A stretch of DNA of 64,000 nt. Source: Streptomyces sp. S4.7 (lineage in GTDB: Bacteria; Actinomycetota; Actinomycetes; Streptomycetales; Streptomycetaceae). The notes under the pieces are model-generated. The model was given only the letters and a program-made list of their open reading frames with translations. It was not told where the DNA came from and ran no database searches. Both the position numbers and the translations under genes were made by a program. Every line of letters starts with the position of its first letter. Positions within the stretch are counted from its first letter, which is position 1. Below, one piece after another: positions 1 to 9,630 of this stretch. Location: NCBI RefSeq assembly GCF_010384365.1, contig NZ_CP048397.1, positions 4,030,001 through 4,094,000 on the forward strand. Reading direction: 5' to 3'.

Positions 1-1
1 G

Positions 2-502
2 GTCGGCGCCTCGACGGTGGACGTCGGGGCCGCCGCCGCCGCGGAGGAGCGACTGCGCGATCTGGAGGCCGAGTTGGACGACATCGCGGACGCGGTGGGG
101 CTGCCGGGTCTCGTACAGGACCTGCGGGCCGCGATCGCCGAGGCCGACGAACTCGTGCGTCAGCACGGCGACGCGGCCGACCGGCAGGAGCTGGCCGCCA
201 TCCGGAGCCGGGCCGACGAGGCGATCAACGCACAGGACTCGGTCGCCGTCCGCGGGCTCATCGACCGGACGGGGTCGCTGCTGTTCGAACTTGAGCGGCG
301 CAGCCCCGACTGGGCGGTGAAGCTGTTCTACACGCTCCAGGAGATGCTCCGCTCGTCCGGACAGGCGGGGCCGCTCATCCAGCAGGGGCAGCGGGCCATC
401 GCGGCGAACGACCGGCAGGGCCTGGACGCGGTGAACCAGCGGCTGTACCGGCTGCTGCCCAAGGATGAGCAGGACAAGGTCGTCTGGCTGGGCAGGGCGT
501 GA
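2..502 (+). CDS. Hsp70-like (DnaK-type) protein, C-terminal part, cut by window edge
   Basis: The frame is open from the left edge, so only the last 166 or so residues are present. They are helical and charged, with AEERLRDLEAELDDI near the start and a compact C-terminal region ending DEQDKVVWLGRA. This resembles the alpha-helical C-terminal extension of the Hsp70-family proteins found in Streptomyces, but the diagnostic ATPase domain lies outside the window, so the family call is tentative. The stop overlaps the next start (GTGA at 499-502), so the two genes are probably translated together. Confidence 0.55.
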   Translation, partial: VGASTVDVGAAAAAEERLRDLEAELDDIADAVGLPGLVQDLRAAIAEADELVRQHGDAADRQELAAIRSRADEAINAQDSVAVRGLIDRTGSLLFELERRSPDWAVKLFYTLQEMLRSSGQAGPLIQQGQRAIAANDRQGLDAVNQRLYRLLPKDEQDKVVWLGRA

Positions 503-1599
503 GAGGCGTGACGGATGTGACGGACGACAGGGCGGATGTGACCGATCCTGCGCGGGCACGGGCACTGAGCCTGCAACTGGCGTTGAACCGGGCCCACTCG
601 GCGGCCCGTACGGGTGATCTCGACCTGGCGGCGCGGCTGCTGGACGAGCTGGACGAGCTGGGCGAGTCGGACGAACCATCCGGGCCGGACGCCCACTCCG
701 CTCACGCGACGGTGCTGGCCGCCCTCAATCTCCGCGCCAAGGTGCATGCCCAGCGCGGCGAGCTGACCGAGGCGGACGCGTGCTGGTCGCGGGTGGAGGC
801 CCTCGCCCCCGACGACCCGGACGCGGCGGCCGGCCGCCGTACCCTCGCGAAGATCGCCGCCGGGCGGCGGCACGCCCGCCCGGTCGTCCACACCGGCCGG
901 GTCGCGGTCGTCGCCGCCGCGCTGGCGGGAGTCGCGCTGATCGGCGGTGGCGGCTGGCTCCTCGCGACCGGCGACGACGGCGACGGCGACCGGCGCTCGT
1001 CGGACTCGGTGGCCGAAGCGGACACCGGATCGGAGCGGCTGCGGGAGGAGTCGCGCCGGGCCGATGCCCTCAAGGAGCGTCTGGAGGCGCTCGAAGCGGG
1101 CGACACGGCCGCCGCGGCGCGCCGTGACAGCACGCTCGACGCGGTCGCCGAGCGCCTGGCGATGCCGGGTGTGGAGATCCGGCGGCATGCCGATGACGTC
1201 CAACTGGTCTTCAGCACGGGGGTGTTCCCGTACGACTCCGTCATCGGCCCGCAGGGCGCGTCCGCGCTGACGGAGATCGGCCGCAGGCTGGCCGACCTGG
1301 AGTCCGACCTCGGGGCTGGGGCGGGGGCCGGGAGCGGTACGGGGGTGGAGACCACCGTGGTGGGCCACTCCGTTGCCGTGCCCGGCGGCGCCCCGAGCGG
1401 CGGATCGGTGGTCGCGCTGAACCGGGCCCGGGTGGCCGCCCAGTATCTGGCGCAGGACAGCGACCTGCGGCTGACGGACTTCCGGCTGGTCAGCGCGGAC
1501 CAGCGGCGGGGCCCCTTCCCGGCGACGGAGGCGAACGCGCCCCGCAACCGTACGGTCACGCTGCTGATCACCCCGAAGGAGCCACCGCCCGCGCCCTGA
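499..1599 (+). CDS. Membrane-anchored protein with TPR-like N-terminus and OmpA-like C-terminal domain
   Basis: 366 aa, GTG start overlapping the upstream stop by four bases. Residues about 20-120 are helical repeats of TPR character (AARTGDLDLAARLLDEL, then AQRGELTEADACWSRVEAL). One membrane segment lies at about 134-157. A charged, coiled-coil-like stretch follows at about 173-200. The C-terminal third resembles an OmpA/MotB peptidoglycan-associating fold: a VVGHSV strand, then NRARVAAQYLA, then NAPRNRTVTLLI. The likely topology is a cytoplasmic TPR part and an external OmpA-like part. Coupling to the Hsp70-like gene suggests an envelope or stress role; this is inference. Confidence 0.6.
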   Translation: MRGVTDVTDDRADVTDPARARALSLQLALNRAHSAARTGDLDLAARLLDELDELGESDEPSGPDAHSAHATVLAALNLRAKVHAQRGELTEADACWSRVEALAPDDPDAAAGRRTLAKIAAGRRHARPVVHTGRVAVVAAALAGVALIGGGGWLLATGDDGDGDRRSSDSVAEADTGSERLREESRRADALKERLEALEAGDTAAAARRDSTLDAVAERLAMPGVEIRRHADDVQLVFSTGVFPYDSVIGPQGASALTEIGRRLADLESDLGAGAGAGSGTGVETTVVGHSVAVPGGAPSGGSVVALNRARVAAQYLAQDSDLRLTDFRLVSADQRRGPFPATEANAPRNRTVTLLITPKEPPPAP

Positions 1600-1625
1600 T
1601 GACGCGGCGCCCCGAGAGCCCCCGG

Positions 1626-1991
1626 CTACCGTGCCGCGAACTGCGTGAGGATGGCCTGCACTTCGTAGATGTCGACGCCCTTGGTGAAGGTCTTCTGGAT
1701 CGGCACCGAGGCCCCGGAGAGCCAGATCTTCAGCTCGGCGTCGAGATCGAACGTGCCGGCCGTCTCCACGGCGAAGTGCGAGATGCTCCGGTACGGAATG
1801 GAGTGGTACTCGGTCTTCTTGCCGGTTATCCCCTGCTTGTCGACGAGGATCAGCCGCCGGTCGGTGAAGAGGATGCTGTCACGGATCAACTGGTAGGCGG
1901 CGTGCACCTGTTCGCCCTGCCCCAGCAGTCGCGCGTAGTCCTGCTGGGCGGTGGCCGGATTGATGGTGTGTGCGTTGCCGAACAGTGCCAT
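1626..1991 (-). CDS. PH-domain-like (bPH) small protein
   Basis: 121 aa. The ATG at 1991 is preferred to the upstream in-frame starts because GGGGAA precedes it and the protein then begins MALFGNAHTINPATA. The sequence matches the bacterial PH-like family: DYARLLGQGEQVHAAYQLIRD, ILFTDRRLILVDKQG, YHSIPYRSISHFAVE and a C-terminal TKGVDIYEVQAILTQF helix. Such proteins are small cytosolic beta-barrels of unclear function. It converges on the upstream membrane-protein gene with a 26-nt gap. Confidence 0.8.
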   Translation of the reverse strand: MALFGNAHTINPATAQQDYARLLGQGEQVHAAYQLIRDSILFTDRRLILVDKQGITGKKTEYHSIPYRSISHFAVETAGTFDLDAELKIWLSGASVPIQKTFTKGVDIYEVQAILTQFAAR

Positions 1992-2136
1992 GAGATTCCC
2001 CCATTTATCCAAGTTGCACGGTCCGCGTACTGTACCGGCCACTGCCCGAGCGGGCCGGGACGGAAGGTCGAGATCCTCCTGCCCGCACATGACCACCATG
2101 CGACTATTCGACGCCTCACGCCGGGACCGGTGGTGG

Positions 2137-3138
2137 TCAGGCGGGCCGGGACGTGCCGAATACCTCGGGCTCGGAGGCGTAGGGCAGGTTCTCCAGCGGG
2201 CGGTCGGTGCAGAAGCGCGCCATGAGGTCGGCGAAGTCGGCGATGCGTTCCACCGGGGCGAGGTGGTCCGTCTCCCCGATGGTCATGAACCGCGCTGTCG
2301 GCAGGCACGCGGCCATGGTGCGGCCCATGGCGGGTGTGGTCAGGGTGTCGTGCTCACCGGTGACGACCAGGCCGGGGATGTCGGGGGTCGGCTCCGGGCG
2401 GTACCACTCGTGGCGCATCAGCCGGGAGTTGTGTTCGGCGGACATACGCAGCTGCTCGGGGCTCTGCGAGGCGATCTGCTGATAGACGAGGCGGGCGACG
2501 GCGGCCTTCTTGCGTACGTGGCCGGTGCCGGGGGGCGACATGAAGCGGTCGGCGAGTTCCCGGGCGATGGGCTCCGTCTCACCGCGTCGGATCATGCCGT
2601 CCCAACGCTCCATCGCCACCGCGTAGTCGGCCGGGATGACGGTGGTCATCCCGACGAGCATCATCCGTTCGAGGAGGTGAGGGTAGTGCTGGGCGAACCG
2701 TACGCCGATGGCTCCGCCGTAGCAGGCGGCCACCAGATTGATGCGGGGGATGCCGAGTTCCCGGACGACGTGGCGGACGGCGGCGGCGAGGAAATCGACG
2801 CCGTATTTGGCGGGCAGGAAGTCGGCGGTTCCATAGCCGGGCAGGTCTACGGTGATCACGGAGCTGAGCGGGGTGAGCCATTTCTCGTGCCGCTGCCATG
2901 AATTGCGGTCCTGGGAGGACCCGCCCAGGATGACGACGGGCTGGGTGTCGAGAGGACCCCGGCGGGCGATTCGGCAGGTGTAGCGGAATCCGTCGAAGGT
3001 CAGATCGTGTTCGACGACTTCCGTGGACTGCTGCCCGGTGTTCTCGGCTCCCGCGTCGGTGGCCTGGGGCGGAAGCGTGAGGGCGCCGTCGGCGGTGGGG
3101 GTATGTGAACTGGTGATCGCGTCGGTGGGCACAGGCAC
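2137..3138 (-). CDS. Alpha/beta hydrolase with possible Cys nucleophile
   Basis: 333 aa from the GTG at 3138, which has GGAG seven bases upstream; the longer reading frame to 3267 has an Arg-rich, implausible N-terminus. Core features of the fold are visible: VVILGGSSQDRNSW (oxyanion-hole strand), VDLPGYG, the nucleophile elbow in NLVAACYGGAIG, the acid in VTGEHDTLT and the His in ETDHLAP. The elbow carries Cys where Ser is usual, as in dienelactone hydrolases. Substrate unknown. It is divergent from the LuxR-type regulator that follows, which may control it. Confidence 0.8.
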   Translation of the reverse strand: MPVPTDAITSSHTPTADGALTLPPQATDAGAENTGQQSTEVVEHDLTFDGFRYTCRIARRGPLDTQPVVILGGSSQDRNSWQRHEKWLTPLSSVITVDLPGYGTADFLPAKYGVDFLAAAVRHVVRELGIPRINLVAACYGGAIGVRFAQHYPHLLERMMLVGMTTVIPADYAVAMERWDGMIRRGETEPIARELADRFMSPPGTGHVRKKAAVARLVYQQIASQSPEQLRMSAEHNSRLMRHEWYRPEPTPDIPGLVVTGEHDTLTTPAMGRTMAACLPTARFMTIGETDHLAPVERIADFADLMARFCTDRPLENLPYASEPEVFGTSRPA

Positions 3139-3582
3139 AGGGTGGCTCCAAGGACTGAGGTGGGGGTGTCGCCGTCCGGCAAGTGACCCTGCACGTCCCG
3201 CAGTGGCGGTACACCGGATGCGGACGCGAGCGAGCAGGAGCACTTTCCGCTTCACTGCTCCTACCAACGACCAGAATTCGCCACGAAATCATCCGCAGGT
3301 GAGTCTTGGGGAGAAAGTGGAACGGGATTCCCTCGTACGAGTTCCAGGAATTCGCGCACATCTGCGTCTGGCGGCCGGGTGCCCCACCTTCGACCGGCCG
3401 CGGCGGACGGCAGTTCGACGGCGGAACGTGGCAGCGGTTCGGCGCAGGTGGCCGGGCGCTGTCTGTTCTGTGCATGTCGATGCGTGATAGGCAGCGAACG
3501 CCGGAGGGCGGTGGCCTGCGACTCCGTCCCGGACGGGCCGGTACGGCGACCGGTGTGCGACGACCGTGAGGAGTGGCCTCTC

Positions 3583-6500
3583 GTGTACGAACAGACGTGG
3601 GAGCGGCGATTGGCGTCCGCGCTGTCCGGCACCTGCACCGGCATGGGTGCGGGGAGCGGGGCGGGGCAGGAGCCGACGCTGGTGCTGGTCGAGGGCGACG
3701 CGGGGATGGGAAAGAGCAGACTCGTGCACCGGCTGCTGGAGATGCCACAGGCGCGGGCGGTGGCGCGGCTGGTGGTGACGTTCCAGGCGTCGGGCGGTCT
3801 GGTGGTCGCCGACCCGCTCGGCCCGGAGCCACGCGTCGGCAGTTCGGCGGTGCCCGGGAGGCGGCTGAACGCGACGGGGACGTCGGGGGCGGGCCGGGAC
3901 GAGCCGGCCGAACCGGCGACCGCGACCGCACAGAACACGGCGCGGGGGCAGGACGCGGCTCCGCTCGGGGTGCGGCTCACCGCGTACCAGGCACTTGAGG
4001 CGCTGCTCGCCTCCGCCCGCCCCGCCCTCCTGGTCGCCGAGGATCTCCACCACGCGGACGACGACTGTCTGGCGCTGCTGCGGGGTCTGCTGAGGGAGCC
4101 GCCCGCGCCCTTCGCCGCGGTGCTGACCTATCGGCCCGAGCAACTGCCGAGAACCGGGCTGCCGTTGGGCCGGGCGGTGGATTATCCGGCGCGGCTCTCG
4201 GTCGTGCGGTGGCGGCTGGAGCCGTTGGACGAGCGGGGCGTGCGGAGTGCGGCGGGGGAGTTGCTGGGGGCGTGGCGATGTCCCCAGGACTTCGTGGCGC
4301 GGCTCCGGCAGCGTTCGGCCGGGGTGCCGCAGGTCCTCGTGGACCTGCTGCGGATGCTGCGGGACGCCGCCGACGACCGGAACGGCCCCAGCGACAGCGG
4401 CCGTCACCGCGACGTCCAGGACCGCGACGTCCAGGACCGCGACGTCCAGGACCGAGGATTCACCGCAGGGGACGTGGACGAGGTCGGAGTCCCGGTCCGG
4501 CTGGCGGAGTTGGTGCTGGAGAGGACGGCCGCGTTGCCTGAGCCGTACCGTCCGGTCGTCTGGGCCGCCGCGGTGCTGGACGAGCCGGCCGGTGCCCAGG
4601 ACCTGGCGGCGGTGGCGGGCTGTCACGGCGACGAGGGCCGTACGGCGCTGATCGCGGCGCTGGCGGGCGCGGTCCTGCGGGAGACGAGCGAGGGGCGGTA
4701 CGGGTTCGCGGTGCCGCTGGCGGCGACAGCGCTGTACGCGGAGCTGCCGGGGCCCGTGCGGGAGCGGCTGCACCGCCGTGCGGCGGCGATGCTCGCCGCA
4801 CGCGAGCCGGCGCCCTGGGCGCGTATCGCGCGCCACTGGCGCGGCGGCGGGCGTACGGAGGACTGGCTGCGGGCCGCGGAGCACCTCGGACGCGACGACG
4901 AGGCCGCCGTCGCGCTGCTGGAGGAGGCGCTGGACACCGGCGGCCTCCCGGCCGACAAGCGGGGGGCGTTGGCACTGACGCTCGCCCGTGGCGCCGTACT
5001 CGGCCGCCGCTCGGAGGGGACCACCCGCATCCTGCGCGGGATCGTCGAGGACCCGGCGCTGCCCGCCGCCGACCGGGGTGAGATACGGCTCGAACTGGGC
5101 CTGCTCCTGCACAACCGCAAGAGATGTTTCGAGGAGGGGCGTTCGGAACTGCGCCGGGCGGCGGACGAGTTGGCCGAGGCCGAACGGCCCGCGCTCGCCG
5201 CACGGGCGATGGCGGCGCTGGCGAACCCGTTCTTCCCGGGTGCCTCCCTGGCGGAGAACGTGACCTGGCTGGAGCGCGCGGAGACGGCGGCCGAGGCGTC
5301 CGGGGACCGGGCCGCGCGAACCGCGACCGCCGCCTGCCGGGCGACCGTCCTGATGAACACCGGCGACCTGGACGCCTGGCGGCTGGTGGCGCGGCTGCCC
5401 CGGGACAGCCCGGACCGGGCCGGCCGCCAACAGGTGGCGCGGGGGCTGTGCAACACGGCGAACGGCGCGGTGTATCTGGGCCACTACCGGCGTGCGGACG
5501 AACTGCTGACGGAGGGCATCGAGCTGGCGGCGCGCAGTGGCGCGCCGTTCCTGGAACGGGTGGGACGCGGTACGGCGCTGTTCCGCGACTGGCTGACCGG
5601 CCGCTGGGAGGGCCTGGCCGAACGGTGCACGGGGCTGGTGGCGGAGGACGGCAGCGCGAGTGACGCCCGCGTCGTGCTGGCCCTGCTGGCACTGGCGAAG
5701 GGTGACTGGGAGGCGGTGCGGGACTGGCTCCCGCGAGCGGATCGCGTCCACGGGACCTACCGGGTCTACGAGAGCTGCGAGGCCCCGGTGGCGGCCACGG
5801 CGGCCGGTGCCCATATCCGGCTCCTGCTCGCCCGGCAGCAGGTCGACTCCGCCGCCGAAGCCGCCGCGTCGGCCTGGGCGTGGCTCGCCGGGAAGGGCGT
5901 CTGGGTCTGGGGCGCCGAACTGGCCCCCTGGGTGGTCCTGGCCCATGTCAGTGCGGGGCAACGGCAGTCGGCGCAGCGCGTGGTGGCGGAGTTCGCCGCC
6001 GGGCTGACCGGTCGGGACGCTCCGTCGGCGACGGCGGCCCTGCTCTGGTGCCGGGCGGTACTGGCCGAGGCGGACGGTGAACTGGCGCAGGCGCGGGGGT
6101 GTTTCCAGAAGGCGGGCGCGGCGTACGACGGGCTGCCGCACCCGTACGCCCGCGCGCTCATGGCCGAGGGCGAGGGCCGTTGCGCGCTGCTGCTCGGCGT
6201 CGGCCTCGGCGCCGACGAGGTGGAGGCGGCGGTCGAGGACCTCACCCGCCGAGTGGCGGAGCTGACCGACCTCGGCGCGGTCTGGGACGCCGCGCGCGTA
6301 CGGGCGACGCTGCGCGCCTACCGCCCCGCAGCCGGGCGGCGTCCCCCGGGCCGGCCGGCGTACGCGGAGCGGATGTCCCCTCGCGAGGGGGAGGTCGCGG
6401 AACTGGCGGCGACGGGGCTGACGAACCGTGAGATCGCGGCCACGCTGTATCTGTCGCCGCGCACGGTGGAACAGCATGTGGCGCGGGCGATGCGCAAGCT

Positions 6501-6585
6501 CGGTATCGCCAGTCGGCAGGGCCTGGCGAAGGAGGTGTCGCGTGCTCGCGCGACGGACGGCGAAGGAGGGGGCGACGGCGGGTAG
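3583..6585 (+). CDS. LuxR-family ATP-binding transcriptional regulator (LAL type)
   Basis: 1000 aa. The GTG at 3583 is chosen because GAGGAG lies nine bases upstream; the frame is open further 5' but without conserved character. A Walker A motif (EGDAGMGKSRLV, about residues 37-48) and LLVAEDLHHADDDCLALL (Walker-B-like) define an AAA/NB-ARC ATPase. A long helical TPR-like middle follows, and the last 75 residues are a LuxR helix-turn-helix (MSPREGEVAELAATGLTNREIA, then LSPRTVEQHVARAMRKL). LAL proteins usually activate catabolic or secondary-metabolite genes. A 15-nt unit repeated three times (4411-4455) inserts RDVQD repeats between the ATPase and the helical part. Confidence 0.92.
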   Translation: MYEQTWERRLASALSGTCTGMGAGSGAGQEPTLVLVEGDAGMGKSRLVHRLLEMPQARAVARLVVTFQASGGLVVADPLGPEPRVGSSAVPGRRLNATGTSGAGRDEPAEPATATAQNTARGQDAAPLGVRLTAYQALEALLASARPALLVAEDLHHADDDCLALLRGLLREPPAPFAAVLTYRPEQLPRTGLPLGRAVDYPARLSVVRWRLEPLDERGVRSAAGELLGAWRCPQDFVARLRQRSAGVPQVLVDLLRMLRDAADDRNGPSDSGRHRDVQDRDVQDRDVQDRGFTAGDVDEVGVPVRLAELVLERTAALPEPYRPVVWAAAVLDEPAGAQDLAAVAGCHGDEGRTALIAALAGAVLRETSEGRYGFAVPLAATALYAELPGPVRERLHRRAAAMLAAREPAPWARIARHWRGGGRTEDWLRAAEHLGRDDEAAVALLEEALDTGGLPADKRGALALTLARGAVLGRRSEGTTRILRGIVEDPALPAADRGEIRLELGLLLHNRKRCFEEGRSELRRAADELAEAERPALAARAMAALANPFFPGASLAENVTWLERAETAAEASGDRAARTATAACRATVLMNTGDLDAWRLVARLPRDSPDRAGRQQVARGLCNTANGAVYLGHYRRADELLTEGIELAARSGAPFLERVGRGTALFRDWLTGRWEGLAERCTGLVAEDGSASDARVVLALLALAKGDWEAVRDWLPRADRVHGTYRVYESCEAPVAATAAGAHIRLLLARQQVDSAAEAAASAWAWLAGKGVWVWGAELAPWVVLAHVSAGQRQSAQRVVAEFAAGLTGRDAPSATAALLWCRAVLAEADGELAQARGCFQKAGAAYDGLPHPYARALMAEGEGRCALLLGVGLGADEVEAAVEDLTRRVAELTDLGAVWDAARVRATLRAYRPAAGRRPPGRPAYAERMSPREGEVAELAATGLTNREIAATLYLSPRTVEQHVARAMRKLGIASRQGLAKEVSRARATDGEGGGDGG
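4411..4455 (+). repeat. Three tandem 15-nt units inside the LAL regulator gene
   Basis: The unit gacgtccaggaccgc occurs three times head to tail, the last with one changed base. It is in frame and adds RDVQD repeats in a probable linker. Confidence 0.95.
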
Positions 6586-6621
6586 GCGCGTAAGGGCCGC
6601 CTCCGCCGCGACCTGCGGCGA

Positions 6622-6658
6622 AGGGCGGGCCGACCGTCGTGCGTGGTCGGCCCGCCCT
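6622..6658. terminator. Bidirectional hairpin terminator
   Basis: Perfect 14-bp arms (AGGGCGGGCCGACC and its complement) with a 9-nt loop lie between the convergent LAL regulator and protease genes. There is no long T-run, as is common in Streptomyces. Confidence 0.8.
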
Positions 6659-6702
6659 GTTCGACGAGTGCTCGTCAGCCCGAATCCCGGAGGAGCAAGG
6701 GA

Positions 6703-7275
6703 TCAGCTGCACATGGTCGTGCGCATCACGTCGGCCTGACTGGCCCAGCTCGCGCAGCCCGTGCCGGAGTGCCCGTACCAGTTGTGGCCGAACTCGTGGG
6801 CGGCCAGCAGCGCGAAGTCGCCGACCATGGTGGACAGTTCGATGCGCTGGCCGGAGCCCCAGTTGCAGCCCACGACGTTGCTCCCGCCGCAGCCCTGCAC
6901 ATAGCCGCCGACACAGGAGACGGGTGTACCGCTGGATGCCGTCTCGGTGGCGGAGCCCCAGTAGTTGGCGCCCTGGCGTATCGCGCCTTCACGACCGCTG
7001 CAGGACGAGGTGATGTGGTAGCTCCAGGCCGGTACCCGGACGGCTCGCTCGTCGGCCTTGACCGTCGGCAGGTCCGACAGGTTGCCGGCGTCGCCGGTCT
7101 TGAAGCGGGGGGCGGGGGTGGCGTCCGCGGCGACAGCGGCCTCGGCGGACTGCGCCACGGCGGCGGGACGGGCGATGTCACTGTTCTCGATGGCGTTGGC
7201 CGACGTGGGGAGCGCGAAGAGAAGGGCGGCGGCGACGGCCGATGCCCCAGCGATTCTTCGGATTGACGAGAGCAT
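6703..7275 (-). CDS. Secreted zinc metalloprotease, snapalysin-like
   Basis: 190 aa from the ATG at 7275, with AAGGAG six bases upstream. Residues 1-28 form a signal peptide (SIRRIAGASAVAAALLFALP, then SANA). After a pro-region the mature part has YHITSSCSGREG, several paired Cys (SCVGG, QGCGGSNVVGC) and the zinc motif AHEFGHNWYGHSG, followed by a C-x(7)-DVM segment like a Met-turn. The mature domain is small, as in M7 snapalysins. The third zinc ligand spacing (HExxHxxxGH) differs from the HExxHxxGxxD of snapalysin, so the exact family is uncertain. Confidence 0.75.
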   Translation of the reverse strand: MLSSIRRIAGASAVAAALLFALPTSANAIENSDIARPAAVAQSAEAAVAADATPAPRFKTGDAGNLSDLPTVKADERAVRVPAWSYHITSSCSGREGAIRQGANYWGSATETASSGTPVSCVGGYVQGCGGSNVVGCNWGSGQRIELSTMVGDFALLAAHEFGHNWYGHSGTGCASWASQADVMRTTMCS

Positions 7276-7523
7276 GACAGATCTCCTTGTGGGGGGAGCG
7301 GCGCACATTCATGCCGGTGCGACCCGTCGTGGACGACGCCGCGGGACTCGGGCCCGCGGAACGGGCCCCGTACATGGGGGGATCGCCAGCAAAGTACGTG
7401 CGCCCGTGCCGCCCGCCTATCCGGATCCCCCGACATACGGATACGCAAAGAATCCCCGGCGAGGTGGTCGCCGGGGACGGGTACGGGCCCTTGACCGAGC
7501 CGTCAGGGGCCCTCACCGAACCG

Positions 7524-8486
7524 TCAGCGGAGGTTGAAGCGTTCCGCCCAGGACATGACGTCCGCCGTGGTCGCGTTGCCGCCGCACAGCACCAGGCCCA
7601 GACGCGCGTCCCCGCCGACGCGTTCGAGTACGCGGCGGGCGGCCGGTAGGAGACACCCGGCGGCCGGTTCGGCCCAGACCTTCGCCTGGTTCGCGAGGTC
7701 GAGCGTGCCCTGGACCGCCTCGGCGTCCGAGACGACGAGCACATCGCTGACCAGGTCGGTCACATGGTCGTAGGTGATCCGCGAGACCGTGGGCGCGCTG
7801 AGCGTGGAGACGATGGACGACAGCCGGACGGGCTTCGGGCCTCCGGCCGCCAGCGCCTCGGACATGGCCTGCGCGCCGACGGTCTCGACGCCCCAGATCC
7901 GTACGCCGGGCAGCCGCGCGTGCAGCGCCGCCGCGACACCGGAGATGAGCGCGCCGCCGCCGATGGAGACGAGAACATCCGTGATCCCGGCGCTCGCGTC
8001 CTCGGCGAGCTCCAGGCCGACCGTGCCCTGTCCGGCGACGACCACCGGGTCGTCGAAGGGGTGGACCATGGTCAGTCCGTCGGCCTGGAGCCGCGACATG
8101 AGCGCGAACGCCTCGTCCATCGTGTCGGTCAGCCGCACCGTCGCGCCGGCCGCCTCCGCGATCTCGACGGCGCGCGCGGGTGCGGACTTCGCCATGACGA
8201 CGGTGGCCTTCACACCGAGCGCCTCGGCCATCACCGCGACCGAGATCGCGTGGTTGCCGCCGCTCACCGCCACCACCCCGGCCGCGCGGTCCGCCTCGCT
8301 CAGGGACAGGAGTTTCGCTGTCGCCCCGCGCGCCTTGAAGGAGCCGGTGCGCTGAAGCACCTCCAGCTTGGCGGTGACGGGCACCCCGAGCAGCGCCGAC
8401 AGGCCGGGGCTGTCGACCGTCGGCGTACGCGCGACATGTCCGGCGATCAGTCCCGCCGCCGCTTCGATGTCCGAGATGCCGATCAC
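7524..8486 (-). CDS. PLP-dependent threonine/serine dehydratase (or serine racemase-like)
   Basis: 320 aa, fold-type II PLP enzyme. The Schiff-base Lys is in QRTGSFKARGA, the substrate loop in VSGGNHAISVA, and the phosphate-binding glycine loop in SIGGGALISGVAAAL; LVLCGGNATTADV forms the C-terminal PLP-ring contact. The length fits catabolic threonine dehydratases without an ACT domain. It would deaminate Thr or Ser to a 2-oxo acid plus ammonia. It is monocistronic here. Confidence 0.9.
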   Translation of the reverse strand: MIGISDIEAAAGLIAGHVARTPTVDSPGLSALLGVPVTAKLEVLQRTGSFKARGATAKLLSLSEADRAAGVVAVSGGNHAISVAVMAEALGVKATVVMAKSAPARAVEIAEAAGATVRLTDTMDEAFALMSRLQADGLTMVHPFDDPVVVAGQGTVGLELAEDASAGITDVLVSIGGGALISGVAAALHARLPGVRIWGVETVGAQAMSEALAAGGPKPVRLSSIVSTLSAPTVSRITYDHVTDLVSDVLVVSDAEAVQGTLDLANQAKVWAEPAAGCLLPAARRVLERVGGDARLGLVLCGGNATTADVMSWAERFNLR

Positions 8487-8580
8487 GACACGTACCTCCT
8501 GTTGACGGCCGGTTGCCGCCGCTTCTGGAGACCGTACAGACCGCCGTCCCCCGGGTCGGCCCGGGGTGCCCCGACCCAGC

Positions 8581-9503
8581 TAGGCCGTGTATCGAAAGTG
8601 GATCTTGCGCAGTGAATGATCACGGTTCATGGGTCGGGGAGATCTCACGGACGAGCAGTGGGCGGTGCTGGAGGCGTTGTTGCCGAAGGGGACGAAGGCG
8701 GGTCGGCCGCCTGTCTGGCCTCGGCGGCAGTTGATCGACGGCATACGGTTCCGGGTCCGTACCGGGGTTCCGTGGCGGGACGTGCCTGTCGAGTACGGGC
8801 CGTGGGGCCGGGTCTACGACCTGTTCCGCCGGTGGCAGCGGAATGGCACTGCACCGGATCCTGAGCCGACTCCAGGTCCTGGCGGACGCAAAGAGGGCGA
8901 TCACGTGGGACCTGAATGTCGACTCCACAGTCTGCCGCGCCCATCAGCATGCGGCCGGGGCCCGCAAGCAGGGCGACGTGCAGAAGGAACCACCTGGCGG
9001 CATCTTCACCGAGCCCCCCTGATCACGGGCTGGGACGCTCACGCGGGGGGTTCACCACCAAGCTGCATCTGGCCGTTGAGCAGGGCCAGAAGCCCATGTC
9101 GATCGTGATCACGGCAGGACAGCGCGGGGACTCGCCGCAGTTCGAACCCGTGCTGGACAAGGTCCGCGTGCCCTGCATCGGGCCGGGCCGGCCACGCGTC
9201 CGGCCCGATCTCGTGCGGGCTGACAAGGCGTACGCTTCCCGCAAGAACCGTGCCTACCTGCGACGACGCGGAATCCGCTGCACCATCCCGGACAAAGCCG
9301 ACCAGGCATCCCATCGCAAGAAGCGCGGCTCCCGCGGCGGCAGGCCGCCCAAGTTCGACGCCGAGGACTACAAAGCTCGGCACGCGGTCGAGTGCGGGAT
9401 CAACCGCCTCAAGCGCCACCGGGCCGTGGCCACGAGATACGACAAGCTCGCCGTCCGCTACGAAGCGACCGTGCTGGTCGCAGCCATCAACGAGTGGATG
9501 TGA
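8581..9503 (+). mobile_element. Decayed IS5-type insertion sequence
   Basis: Begins near the GGCCGTGTATCGAAAGTGGA end-like sequence ahead of a broken IS5-family transposase. No matching inverted end is visible after the stop at 9503, so the right end appears lost or degraded. Confidence 0.65.
8629..9503 (+). pseudogene. IS5-family transposase, two frameshifts
   Basis: The protein is recognisable in three successive frames. The N-terminus (LTDEQWAVLEALLPKG, GVPWRDVPVEYGPW) runs to about 8850. The middle ([21 protein letters not shown]) is one frame on and stops near 9020. The C-terminus ([52 protein letters not shown]) ends at 9503. Loss of two bases near 8850 and gain of one near 9018 would explain it. 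Two shifts in opposite regions argue against programmed frameshifting, so the transposase is dead unless these are sequence errors. Confidence 0.85.
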
Positions 9504-9630
9504 CCAGCACAATCGCAACAGGCCGCAGGAGGAAGGGTCGCGACGTCCGCCATCCCGGGATGGCTCGTTAGCACTTGCGAGGGCGCCCTGTGCCGCCACT
9601 GAAGCAAAGCGTCCGGTGCCGCATCGCGGT

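Noticed and set aside
3289-6477. 1062-codon minus-strand open frame
   Set aside because: Antisense shadow of the LAL regulator; the translation is Arg/Pro/Gly-rich without motifs, as expected opposite a high-GC gene.
8629-9503. Programmed frameshift in the IS5-type transposase
   Set aside because: Two shifts are needed, one with an in-frame stop, and no slippery heptamer was noticed; decay fits better.
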